Below, piece by piece: positions 44,415 to 52,939 of a stretch of DNA of 64,000 nt. The translations under genes and the position numbers were made by a program. The notes below the pieces were generated by a model. That model saw nothing but the letters and a program-made list of their open reading frames with translations, had not been told where the DNA came from and did no database searches. Every line of letters begins with the position of its first letter. Position 1 is the stretch's first letter. The stretch comes from JANWWM01 sp046292465. GTDB taxonomy: Bacteria; Bacteroidota; Chlorobiia; Chlorobiales; Thermochlorobacteraceae. The DNA lies in contig JBKBRB010000006.1 of the NCBI GenBank assembly GCA_046292465.1, forward strand, positions 62,001-126,000, in the 5' to 3' direction.

Positions 44415-44879
44415 TCACGCGCGGCTTTTGGTGTCAAACCGATTCAGATAGTCTTCGAAGCCTAAAATGCGGCGGGTGTATTCGGATTGCATCAGCGGCG
44501 AAGAGATGATGAAATCGGCTGTGGCGCGATTGCACGCAACGGGAATGTTCCACAAGGTTGCTAAGCGAATGAGGGCTTTGACATCAGGGTCATGTGGTTG
44601 TGGCTCGAGCGGGTCCCAAAAGAAGAGCAAGCAGTCGAGTTCGCCTTCGGCGATTTTCGCGCCGATTTGTTGGTCGCCACCGAGTGGTCCGCTTTTGAAC
44701 TTCATAACCGGCAAGCCAATCTCACGCTCGATGAGCATGCCTGTTGTGCCTGTGGCAGAAAGGTAATGACGCTCGAGCGTAGCTTTATGCTCGCGCACCC
44801 AGTCAAGCATTTCGCTTTTGCGGTTGTCGTGTGCAACGAGTGCAATGCGCTTTTGCGCGGCGATGGGAAGATGTTGCAT
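44415..44879 (-). CDS. mgsA: Methylglyoxal synthase with a C-terminus altered by insertion
   Basis: Converts dihydroxyacetone phosphate to methylglyoxal and phosphate, a bypass of lower glycolysis. 154 aa, normal length. Motifs: ALVAHDNRKSEML, LSATGTTG, KSGPLGGDQQIGA (catalytic Asp) and FFWDPLEPQPHDPD; the end is ILGFEDYLNRFDTKSRA. The last six residues, DTKSRA, are encoded by inserted DNA; the fossil copy at 42026-42160 keeps GLKNST instead. All catalytic residues are upstream of the change, so the enzyme should work. Confidence 0.93.
   Translation of the reverse strand: MQHLPIAAQKRIALVAHDNRKSEMLDWVREHKATLERHYLSATGTTGMLIEREIGLPVMKFKSGPLGGDQQIGAKIAEGELDCLLFFWDPLEPQPHDPDVKALIRLATLWNIPVACNRATADFIISSPLMQSEYTRRILGFEDYLNRFDTKSRA
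44435..44549. repeat. 115-bp direct repeat, copy B (inside functional mgsA)
   Basis: Identical to 42046-42160. Here it is in frame with the intact upstream part of mgsA. Right of the insertion, the DNA that supplies the new mgsA stop lies at 44415-44434. Confidence 0.97.
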
Positions 44880-44908
44880 AGAGAAAATCAGTTAAGCCGA
44901 GCCGTAAA

Positions 44909-44949
44909 GCGATACGGACAGCACGATGTATTCTTCCCGTTCGTATCGC
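44909..44949 (-). other. Inverted repeat between gyrA and mgsA
   Basis: GCGATACGGAC and GTTCGTATCGC can pair over 11 positions (one wobble) with a loop of about 19 bases. It lies just past the gyrA stop. No T-run follows, so a terminator role is only possible, not shown. Confidence 0.3.
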
Positions 44950-44960
44950 GATTGAAGTTA

Positions 44961-47417
44961 TCACTCCTCTTTCTTCTCTGACGATTCATCACTTTCTTCT
45001 TTCGGCACGCGCGCGACAGCACTCACCCTGTCGCCTTCTTCCAAGCGAATGAGTCGCACGCCCGATGTGGCTCTGCCCATCACGCGAATATCTTCAACAT
45101 GTTGGCGATTAACGATGCCATTCGAAGTGATAATCATCAGGTCGTCCGAGTCTTTGACTTCGAGCATGGCGACAAGTTTTCCGACCTTTTCGTTAGATTT
45201 AAGCGTAATAACGCCTGCCGCGCCACGCTTGGTCATTCGATATTCTTCCAACTCACTGCGCTTGCCGTAGCCCAAGTCGGTAACGGTGAGCAGGGTTACA
45301 TCGGTGTGGCGCGTTGTAACGAGCGAGACGACCGATTCTTCCTTATCTACTTCTGCACCTTTGACGCCGGTCGCGCTTCGTCCCATTGGTCTCACATCGC
45401 GCTCGTGGAATCGGACAGCGTAGCCGGAGTTTTTCGCTAAAATTATTTGATGTTCGCCGTCGGTGAGCGTTGCGCCAATGAGTTCATCACCTTGCTCGAT
45501 GTTAATTGCAATAATGCCAGTTTTGCGCGGGTTGGCGTATTCAGAGAGCGGCGTTTTCTTAATTGTGCCGTTCTTCGTCGCCATTAAAACAAATTGCGAC
45601 TCACTGAATTCCTTGACATTGATGTAGGCGCGAATGGTTTCGCCCGATTCAAACTCGATGAGGTTGTTCAGCGAGCGACCGCGCGTGTTTCTGCCGCCTT
45701 CGGGAATTTCATAGACCTTTAGCCAATAGCACTTGCCTTTGCTCGTGAAGAAAAGAATGTATTGATGCGTTGAGGCAATAAACATGTGCTCGACGAAGTC
45801 GCCGTCTTTGGTTGCGGCACCGGCAATGCCCTTGCCGCCACGACCTTGTCGTTTGTAGGTGTCGAGCGTTGTGCGCTTGATGAAGCCGTTGTGCGTAATG
45901 GTAATCACAACGTCCTCGTTTTTAATCATGTCCTCAACTTTGAAGTCTTCGGCTTTCATGACGATTTCGGTGCGTCGCTCGTCGCCGAATTCTTTTTTCA
46001 CTTGTTTTAGTTCATCTTTGATGAGTTTGTATTGCAGTTTCTCGCTCGAGAGAATTGCGTTGAGTTGCTCGATAAGTTTGATGACGTCGCGATATTCGTC
46101 TTCGATTTTTTGGCGTTCCAAGCCTGTGAGCCGTTGCAAGCGCATGTCGAGAATGGCTTTGGCTTGAATTTCAGAGAGTTTGAATTTCGTCATTAAGCCT
46201 TCGCGTGCTTCGTCGCCGTCTTTGGAGGTGCGAATGAGTTTGATGATGGCATCGAGGTTATCGAGCGCGATTTTCAAGCCTTCCAAGATGTGTGCGCGCT
46301 TTTCGGCTTCGGCAAGGTCGAACTTCGTGCGTCGAATTACGATGTCGTGGCGATGTTTCACATAATAGTGAATCATCTCTTTGAGGTTGAGCACGCGCGG
46401 CTGACCGTCAACGAGCGCAAGCATAATCACGCCGAAGGTTTCTTGCATTTGCGTGTGCTTGAAGAGGTTGTTCAAAACTACTTGCGTAACGGCGTCGCGC
46501 TTGAGCATAATCACAAGCCGCATGCCGTCGCGGTCGCTTTCATCGCGCACATCAACAATGCCTTCAATTTTTTTCTCATTGACAAGTTCGGCAATTTTTT
46601 CCTGCAAGCGTGCTTTATTGATTTGATACGGCAGTTCTGTTACGATAATTGATTCTCGTTCGGTTTTTTCGTTGGTCTCGATGTTCACCTTTGCACGAAT
46701 AACGATTTTGCCACGCCCGGTTAGGTAAGCTTCCTTGACGCCGTCGTAGCCATAGATAATTCCGCCCGTTGGAAAATCAGGGGCTTTGATGTACTTCATC
46801 AACTCGTCAATCGTAATGTCGCGATTGTCAATGTAGGCGATTATGCCGTCAATGACTTCCGAGAGATTGTGTGGCGGAATGTTGGTTGCCATGCCGACTG
46901 CAATGCCCGTTGAACCATTAACGAGTAAGTTCGGCATTGCCGATGGCAACACAGATGGCTCTTCCAGACTGTCGTCGAAGTTTGGCTGGAACTCAACGGT
47001 GTTTTTATCGATATCGCGGAGCATTTCGGCAGCAATGCGCGTCATACGCACTTCGGTGTAGCGCATTGCAGCAGGCGCGTCACCATCAATTGAGCCGAAG
47101 TTGCCTTGTCCGTCAATGAGCGGATAGCGCATTGAGAAATCTTGAACCAATCGCACAATTGTATCATACACTGCGCTGTCGCCATGCGGGTGATATTTTC
47201 CGAGCACTTCGCCAACCACGCGCGCCGACTTTTTGTAGGGTCGCCCTGCCTGCAATCCAAGTTCCGACATGCCGAACAATACGCGCCGATGCACAGGCTT
47301 TAAGCCATCACGAACATCAGGCAAAGCGCGACTGACAATAACCGACATGGAATAATCGATGAACGAATCGCGCATTTCGTCCTCGACATTGATTGGAACA
47401 ATTCTTTCTCTTTGCAT
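44961..47417 (-). CDS. gyrA: DNA gyrase subunit A
   Basis: 818 aa breakage-reunion subunit. Catalytic Tyr120 lies in AAMRYTEVRM; the quinolone-determining region HPHGDSAVYDTIVRL keeps Ser81 and Asp85, the susceptible residues. The GyrA box RQGRGGKGI near 530 marks gyrase rather than topoisomerase IV. The C-terminal pinwheel has repeated blades and ends in an acidic tail (ESDESSEKKEE). Transcribed after argS but separated by 61 bp. Confidence 0.96.
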   Translation of the reverse strand: MQRERIVPINVEDEMRDSFIDYSMSVIVSRALPDVRDGLKPVHRRVLFGMSELGLQAGRPYKKSARVVGEVLGKYHPHGDSAVYDTIVRLVQDFSMRYPLIDGQGNFGSIDGDAPAAMRYTEVRMTRIAAEMLRDIDKNTVEFQPNFDDSLEEPSVLPSAMPNLLVNGSTGIAVGMATNIPPHNLSEVIDGIIAYIDNRDITIDELMKYIKAPDFPTGGIIYGYDGVKEAYLTGRGKIVIRAKVNIETNEKTERESIIVTELPYQINKARLQEKIAELVNEKKIEGIVDVRDESDRDGMRLVIMLKRDAVTQVVLNNLFKHTQMQETFGVIMLALVDGQPRVLNLKEMIHYYVKHRHDIVIRRTKFDLAEAEKRAHILEGLKIALDNLDAIIKLIRTSKDGDEAREGLMTKFKLSEIQAKAILDMRLQRLTGLERQKIEDEYRDVIKLIEQLNAILSSEKLQYKLIKDELKQVKKEFGDERRTEIVMKAEDFKVEDMIKNEDVVITITHNGFIKRTTLDTYKRQGRGGKGIAGAATKDGDFVEHMFIASTHQYILFFTSKGKCYWLKVYEIPEGGRNTRGRSLNNLIEFESGETIRAYINVKEFSESQFVLMATKNGTIKKTPLSEYANPRKTGIIAINIEQGDELIGATLTDGEHQIILAKNSGYAVRFHERDVRPMGRSATGVKGAEVDKEESVVSLVTTRHTDVTLLTVTDLGYGKRSELEEYRMTKRGAAGVITLKSNEKVGKLVAMLEVKDSDDLMIITSNGIVNRQHVEDIRVMGRATSGVRLIRLEEGDRVSAVARVPKEESDESSEKKEE

Positions 47418-47478
47418 GCTTTGAAATGGTTAAATCAGGCAGAAATAATAAGCAGGAATATACGCATTATTGCCGCTA

Positions 47479-49161
47479 TCACATTCGTTCAGGTGCGGAA
47501 ATGCCGAGCGTCTTGAAGCCATTGCGCAAGACTTGGCGCGTCGCCAGTGCAAGCAACAAGCGCGATTTCATTACCGACTCTTCTTCTCCCACAATTCGGC
47601 ACTCTTGATAAAACTTGTGGAAAAGTTCTGCCACGCCGTTCAAATACGTAATCATTTTTTGCGGCTCGAGTGCAGTTGCCGCGTAACTTACTGCGTCAGG
47701 AAATCGCATCAGTTCTTTGGCTAAATCTAATTCTTCTTTGGCATTCAACACTTTCACAAAGTCTGTCGGAATGGCTTCGGCGTTGAGCATCGCTTTTTCT
47801 TCGGCAACACGAATAATTCCACAGATTCGCGCATGCGCATATTGCAGATAGAACACAGGGTTATCGCTCGATTGCTTTTTGGCAAGTTCCAAATCAAAGT
47901 TCAGGTGCGTTTCTTTGGCGCGCATGACGAAAAAGAAGCGCGTGGCGTCGGCACCGACTTCATCAATGAGCGCGTCGAGCGTGTCGGCGTTGCCTTTGCG
48001 TGTTGACATTTTGACCTGCTCCCCGTTAATGGTTGTGGTTACAAATTGATTGATGGCAACTTTAATGCGCGATGTATCAAACCCCAACACATCAAGCGCG
48101 TGAATCACATCAGGGTATTCGTCGATGTGGTCAGCACCAAACACATTCACGATTAAATCGAATCCGCGTGCGTATTTCGTGGTGTGATAAGCAATATCGG
48201 GCAGGCGATAGCTCGGCTCGCCGTTCGATTTCACCAACACCGTATCGACCGGAATTTCCTTGCCGTTCTCGACTTTCTTTTTGCCCAAGAGCGATGTCTT
48301 GAACCAGACCGCGCCGTCTTTGCGCTCAATGAATCCTTTTTGTTCCAGCAGTTCGAGCACTTGCTCGTTGCGGCTCTTTCCGCTCTCCATTTTTTCATAG
48401 AGCGAATTTTCGTTGAAGAACGAATCGTGCCGAATGCCGAGCCGCAAGAGTGTTCGCTTGATGCTCGCGAAAATTTCCGCTTCGGCAAACTCTTTGAAGA
48501 ACGACAAGTCCGTTTCGTCTTTGAGCAAGTCGCCTTTTTCAGCGAAAATTTTTTCGGCAATATCCTTGATGTAGTCGCCTTGATAGTAATCGTCAGGGAA
48601 AGCAATTGATTTGCCGCACCGCTCGCAGTAGCGCAGTCGAACAGAATCAGCAAGAATGCGCATTTGCCTGCCAGCATTGTTGAAGTAATACTCTCGCGTT
48701 ACGCTGTAGCCTTGTGCCTCGAGCAAGTTTGCGATGCAGTCTCCGAGCACCGCGCCACGTCCGCGCCCAACAGTCAGCGGTCCGGTTGGATTAGCACTCA
48801 CATATTCCACAATGGCTTTTTTACCTACCCCAACGCTCGATTTTCCAAATTGCTCCCCTTGCGCCAAAATCTGCGCAACGCTCTGTTGCAAGAGCGATTT
48901 TGAAAAGTAGAAGTTGATGAACCCTGCGCCTGCGACATCTACCCGCTCAATATGCTCAGGATTGAACCTGAACTTTGAGACCAATTCTTGTGCAATTTGA
49001 CGTGGGTTTTTCTTGAGCTCCTTGGCAAGCGTCATGGCAACATTGCTCGAAGCGTCGCCGAACTTTTCATCGTTAGGTTTTTCAATGAGAATTTCGCGCG
49101 TTGGCTCTGCGCCAACTTCTGCAAGGGCTTTTTTGATTTCCGCAATTAGAATCTCTTTCAT
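47479..49161 (-). CDS. argS: Arginyl-tRNA synthetase
   Basis: Charges tRNA-Arg. 560 aa from ATG at 49161 (MKEILIAEIKKALAEVG); the frame stays open further upstream, but that part lacks family sequence. The HIGH motif appears in a variant form, NPTGPLTVGRGRGAVLG, and the KMSKS slot as VKMSTRKGN, which is common for ArgRS. The C-terminal anticodon domain ends ALATRQVLRNGFKTLGIS, typical of the family. It starts 13 bp after the ABC ATPase. Confidence 0.95.
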   Translation of the reverse strand: MKEILIAEIKKALAEVGAEPTREILIEKPNDEKFGDASSNVAMTLAKELKKNPRQIAQELVSKFRFNPEHIERVDVAGAGFINFYFSKSLLQQSVAQILAQGEQFGKSSVGVGKKAIVEYVSANPTGPLTVGRGRGAVLGDCIANLLEAQGYSVTREYYFNNAGRQMRILADSVRLRYCERCGKSIAFPDDYYQGDYIKDIAEKIFAEKGDLLKDETDLSFFKEFAEAEIFASIKRTLLRLGIRHDSFFNENSLYEKMESGKSRNEQVLELLEQKGFIERKDGAVWFKTSLLGKKKVENGKEIPVDTVLVKSNGEPSYRLPDIAYHTTKYARGFDLIVNVFGADHIDEYPDVIHALDVLGFDTSRIKVAINQFVTTTINGEQVKMSTRKGNADTLDALIDEVGADATRFFFVMRAKETHLNFDLELAKKQSSDNPVFYLQYAHARICGIIRVAEEKAMLNAEAIPTDFVKVLNAKEELDLAKELMRFPDAVSYAATALEPQKMITYLNGVAELFHKFYQECRIVGEEESVMKSRLLLALATRQVLRNGFKTLGISAPERM

Positions 49162-49174
49162 GAATTTGATGCTA

Positions 49175-50734
49175 TTATGTGATGAATACGCCGATTTCTT
49201 TTTCAAACTCCTTTGGCTGTTCTTTGCCTTGTAAGACTTCTTGTTTAGAAAACTCTTTGCGAATTGTGCCTTTGTAAAGACAGCCGATTCTATCGGAAAG
49301 CGAGAGCACTTCATCGAGTTCAGCAGAAATGAGCAGAATGGCAATGCCCTTATCACGCGTTTCAATAATTTTGCGGTGAATGAACTCGATTGCGCCGATG
49401 TCGACGCCACGCGTGGGTTGCGCCAAAATCAGCAGTCTTAGTTGCGGTCGCCCAAGTTCGCGTGCCGAGACGAGTTTTTGTTGATTGCCGCCTGAAAGGC
49501 TTCCAATTTTTGCGTCGGTCAGTTTACTTCGCTCACCGTTTTGCCACGCTGAGCGCACATCGAAGAGCGTTGCCATATCCAGTGCGTATCGCGCCAGTTC
49601 ATTCCACTTGAAGCCAATTCGTGCAGCGAAGGTCGGCTCACGATGTCGCCCAAAAATTAAGTTGTTGGAGATAGAATAATCCTTAATCACGCCGTATCGC
49701 AGTCGGTCTTCGGGAATATGCGAGATGCCAAGCGAAGCAATTTCGCGCGGCGATTTTCCCAGCAAGTTGATGTTGCCAAATTTAATTTCACCTGTGAGCA
49801 TATCGCCTTCATCTTGCATTCCCCACAAGGCTTTGAGCAGTTCGGATTGCCCATTGCCCTCAACCCCTGCAATGCCATAGATTTCGCCCGCTTTGATTTC
49901 AAAAGAAAGGTTGTTGAGCACCTTCACACCGCGCGAATTAGTGTAGCACAAGTTGCGCACCGAGAGCACAACGTCCTTTTCGTGGCAAGGCGTCTTTGGA
50001 ACAGAGAGCAGCACCTCACGCCCAACCATTGCACGTGCAAGGGCTTCTTTTGTCGTCTCTTTGGTTTGCATTGTCGCCACAAGTTTGCCCTGACGCATCA
50101 CGCTCACGCGATTTGAAATCGCTAAGACTTCATCAAGTTTATGCGTGATGATGAGAATCGTTTTGCCGCTTTGAGCAAGCGAGCGCAGAGTTTGAAACAG
50201 TTGTTCGGTCTCAATCGGCGTGAGCACAGCGGTAGGCTCGTCTAAAATTAAAATATCGGCTTTGCGATAGAGCACCTTCAAAATTTCTACCCGCTGCTCT
50301 TCGCCAACGGAAAGCGTGCTGACGAGCGCATCAGGCGAAATCGCAAGTCCGAATTTTTCCGATAAGGCTTTTAGCTCGTTGTGAACTTTGTCGAAATCGA
50401 TAATGCCGTGATTGGTCGGCTCTTCGCCGAGAATGATGTTTTCAGCGACGGTTAAGGTTGGCACAAGCATAAAGTGTTGATGCACCATTCCAATCCCCAA
50501 GCGGATGGCGTCAGTAGGTGAAGTGAGGTGTGCGCGCTTGCCCTTGATGTAAATTTCGCCCGATGTCGGTTCATACAAGCCGTAAAGGATTTTCATCAAG
50601 GTTGATTTGCCCGCGCCGTTTTCGCCAACAATTGCGTGAATCGTGCCTTTTTCAACCGTCAGCGAAATGTCTTGATTAGCATAGAAGTTCCCAAACCGCT
50701 TGGAAATGTGTTTCAGTTCGATTGACACGGTCAT
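49175..50734 (-). CDS. ABC transporter ATPase with two ATP-binding domains (sugar/nucleoside import type)
   Basis: 519 aa. First domain: Walker A VGENGAGKSTLMK, signature LSVGEEQRVEILK, Walker B ILILDEPTAVL. Second: degenerate Walker A GVEGNGQSELLK, signature LSGGNQQKLVSAREL, Walker B-like LLILAQPTRGVDIGA. This layout is that of RbsA/YufO proteins that power ribose or nucleoside (BmpA-type) importers. The permease and binding protein are not adjacent and must lie elsewhere. Only argS follows. Confidence 0.88.
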   Translation of the reverse strand: MTVSIELKHISKRFGNFYANQDISLTVEKGTIHAIVGENGAGKSTLMKILYGLYEPTSGEIYIKGKRAHLTSPTDAIRLGIGMVHQHFMLVPTLTVAENIILGEEPTNHGIIDFDKVHNELKALSEKFGLAISPDALVSTLSVGEEQRVEILKVLYRKADILILDEPTAVLTPIETEQLFQTLRSLAQSGKTILIITHKLDEVLAISNRVSVMRQGKLVATMQTKETTKEALARAMVGREVLLSVPKTPCHEKDVVLSVRNLCYTNSRGVKVLNNLSFEIKAGEIYGIAGVEGNGQSELLKALWGMQDEGDMLTGEIKFGNINLLGKSPREIASLGISHIPEDRLRYGVIKDYSISNNLIFGRHREPTFAARIGFKWNELARYALDMATLFDVRSAWQNGERSKLTDAKIGSLSGGNQQKLVSARELGRPQLRLLILAQPTRGVDIGAIEFIHRKIIETRDKGIAILLISAELDEVLSLSDRIGCLYKGTIRKEFSKQEVLQGKEQPKEFEKEIGVFIT

Positions 50735-50808
50735 GGCGCAAATGTTATTTTGAGACGAAAAATTTTCTTTTCTTTGTAAGCCTACAAAACCCGTAATTAT
50801 TCGTTACA

Positions 50809-51153
50809 ATGCGTTACAAACATCACGCTTTCATTTGCACAAATCTCTCGAGTTGTGCGCAACACGAACCTGAAAAAATACAGAAGTATCTGAAATCTCG
50901 CCTCAAAGAATTAGGCTTGCATAAAGACATTCGCGCTAACAAGTCGGGCTGTTTAGATGGCTGTTCCTACTCTCCTGTAACGGTTGTTTATCCTGACGGC
51001 ATCTGGTATCGATTGCTCACAGAAGCCGATGCCGAGCGTGTTTTGCAAGAGCATCTTATCGGCGGCAAGCCGGTTGAAGACTTGATGATTCGCGATCTCA
51101 ACCCGAACTATACTTTTCAGGCACACTCTGAGTCGATATCTAAGTCATCTTAG
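50809..51153 (+). CDS. Thioredoxin-like [2Fe-2S] ferredoxin
   Basis: 114 aa. Four cysteines fit the Trx-like ferredoxin pattern: Cys10 and Cys16 (FICTNLSSCAQ) and Cys48/Cys52 (SGCLDGCSYSPVTVVYPDG). The first pair is spaced by 5, closer than in the classic clostridial ferredoxin, and the second by 3. It probably carries single electrons between cytoplasmic redox proteins; partner unknown. It is a solitary gene divergent from the ABC ATPase. Confidence 0.82.
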   Translation: MRYKHHAFICTNLSSCAQHEPEKIQKYLKSRLKELGLHKDIRANKSGCLDGCSYSPVTVVYPDGIWYRLLTEADAERVLQEHLIGGKPVEDLMIRDLNPNYTFQAHSESISKSS

Positions 51154-51419
51154 TTTAATGCGCCTTTCTCGCTCATGTGGTTTTGAGCGCAGGAATTGAT
51201 GCGGTTTGAAAATTTTCACAACACCAAAAGCGGCACATCGAGTTGGTTGCACGCCTCTTGAAAACATCTTTCGTTCACGGCGCAATGATGATTGTTTGCA
51301 GTCGCGCTTCTCCCTTCTGGCCTGCTCAAAGCCCTATTGAATGTTCAAGACGAGAGATGTTCTGTGCAAGCGGCTGATATTTGAGTGATGGATGAGAAAA
51401 TCGGCATTTTTTATGGCGA

Positions 51420-51866
51420 CTAAACTGTGCCGACGCCTGTATGCCCGAATCCGCCGGTCCCGCGCTCAGTGTCGGAAAGTGAGTTGGCTTCAACAAAAGC
51501 CGCGCGTTCATATTTTGCAATCACCATTTGCGCGATTCTATCGCCTTTTTTAACCGTGAACGGCTCTTTGCCATGGTTGATAAGAATAACTTTGACTTCG
51601 CCTCGGTAGTCAGCGTCGATAGTTCCAGGTGTGTTAGGAAGAGAAATCGCGTATTTGAGCGCAAGTCCGCTACGCGGTCGCAGTTGGGCTTCGTAGCCGA
51701 TGGGCAGTTCAATCGCAAAGCCAGTCGGAATCAAGGCGACGGCTTGGGGTTGGACGACAATTTCCTCGTCGTTGCAGGCGTGAAGGTCGAGTCCTGCTGC
51801 GTGTTCAGTCGCATATTTTGGCAGTTGCGCGTCGGGGTGAAGGCGAAGAAATTTGACAGTCAACAT
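51420..51866 (-). CDS. dut: dUTP diphosphatase
   Basis: Hydrolyses dUTP to dUMP and PPi, keeping uracil out of DNA. 148 aa, trimeric family. Motifs: HAAGLDLHAC, RPRSGLALK, NTPGTIDADYRGEVKVIL, GDRIAQMVI and the C-terminal P-loop-like RGTGGFGHTG. A start 4 codons upstream (51878) is possible. It follows the anti-sigma gene by about 70 bp. Confidence 0.95.
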   Translation of the reverse strand: MLTVKFLRLHPDAQLPKYATEHAAGLDLHACNDEEIVVQPQAVALIPTGFAIELPIGYEAQLRPRSGLALKYAISLPNTPGTIDADYRGEVKVILINHGKEPFTVKKGDRIAQMVIAKYERAAFVEANSLSDTERGTGGFGHTGVGTV

Positions 51867-51934
51867 TAGTTCATGCAAATGCGTTGATGAGCCGGCGCCA
51901 ATCTACGCAAATCCAACGAGATGCCATTGGCATG

Positions 51935-52885
51935 TCAGTTCACCCAGTGAGGGTTTGAGATGCTGGAGAGCAAATTGATTTCAGGATTGTTGGTGGTTGC
52001 TGAATAAATCATTTCACCCCATTTCCAAATTACGACTTGATTTCCACTTGGGCAGGTTTTGCTGTAAAAATTGCGTCCATTTTCGGAGATATATCGCTCG
52101 ACATCAGCGTCAATGTTAGCGTTTTTAAGGATGTCGTGTTCGCGAGCAATGTAGATAGCGACAATAGTTTTTGGGTCTTTTTCGTGCACAAATCGCACTT
52201 CGCCAATGTCTGCTGAGCCGAGCGCAGTAACGCGCGCCGAGTTTGGTTGAAACGGACGAACGATGGGAATCACTGGCGGGACGCCAAACACTTTCTCGAT
52301 ATGGTTAGCAATCACACTGGCGTCTTTGGTTTTAATATCAGGGCTTTTGGCTTCAAAAAATAGGCGCACTGTGGCATCGAAGATGTTTGATTTCGCGCTT
52401 GCTTCAAGGTATGAAGGTGCATCAAAGACATTTCGTTGTTCGCGCACAAAACTTGCAAAGATGAGCATTGCCAGAACGCAAATCCCTAGCGCTACGGCGA
52501 AAATCGGATGCGATTTGCTGTTAGCATTCGGATTGATGTAAATGGCTTCGAGAAAGGCTCTCTTCCAGCTTTCTATGTTTTTGCTGGGCAGTTCAGCAGT
52601 GTTTTGTTGAGCGGTTAAGGCGCTGAATTGTGTTGTAGAGGGGTTCTCTCTTCCAATAGTTTGGCGAGTAATTGCATCGACAAGGCTTTGAGGCGCTTTG
52701 AATCTTTTGAGTTTTTCACGAAGTAGCCTCTTTGTCTGCAATTCTGCTTCATATTCAGCGCGGCAATGGTCGCACTTTTCAATCGCTTCAAGGAACTCAC
52801 GCATCGTTGCGTCGTCGAGTTCGCCGTCGACTGCGGCTGAAATTAGTGCTTGAGCTTCTTTGCAAGTCACGCTTGAAACTCCCAT
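51935..52885 (-). CDS. Membrane anti-sigma factor, zinc-finger (ZAS-like) type
   Basis: 316 aa. The N-terminal domain (TCKEAQALISAAVDGELDD, then CDHCRAEYEAEL) matches the zinc anti-sigma domain; Cys8, Cys38 and Cys41 are present, but the usual His three residues before the CxxC is Ala34. One membrane helix spans about 127-146. A periplasmic sensor-like domain of 170 residues follows. It lies 54 bp after the ECF sigma gene and is its probable partner. Confidence 0.8.
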   Translation of the reverse strand: MGVSSVTCKEAQALISAAVDGELDDATMREFLEAIEKCDHCRAEYEAELQTKRLLREKLKRFKAPQSLVDAITRQTIGRENPSTTQFSALTAQQNTAELPSKNIESWKRAFLEAIYINPNANSKSHPIFAVALGICVLAMLIFASFVREQRNVFDAPSYLEASAKSNIFDATVRLFFEAKSPDIKTKDASVIANHIEKVFGVPPVIPIVRPFQPNSARVTALGSADIGEVRFVHEKDPKTIVAIYIAREHDILKNANIDADVERYISENGRNFYSKTCPSGNQVVIWKWGEMIYSATTNNPEINLLSSISNPHWVN

Positions 52886-52939
52886 CTGTTTAGCGTTAGG
52901 AAAAAGACTACTGTTCCAAAAGCTTGGAACACTTTTACC

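Larger units (their letters stand above)
42161..44434. mobile_element. Inserted restriction-modification segment between long direct repeats
   Basis: 2274 bp of foreign-looking DNA. Base composition falls sharply (15 G+C of 60 in 43021-43080, against 31 of 60 in 44461-44520). It contains only a methyltransferase and a nuclease gene, no transposase or integrase. Ends show no convincing inverted repeat (only a shared CCAAAA near each end). Flanked by perfect 115-bp duplications of mgsA, it fits insertion with long target duplication. The 188 bp left of the nuclease gene and the 199 bp right of the methyltransferase gene look non-coding. Confidence 0.85.

Noticed and set aside
42161..44434. Terminal inverted repeats of a transposon at the ends of the restriction-modification insert
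   Set aside because: Only a CCAAAA stretch is shared near the ends, at different offsets, and there is no transposase.
48762..48816. Missing HIGH motif in ArgRS (TVGR instead)
   Set aside because: ArgRS is known to vary in both class I signatures; the rest of the protein is normal, so no defect is claimed.
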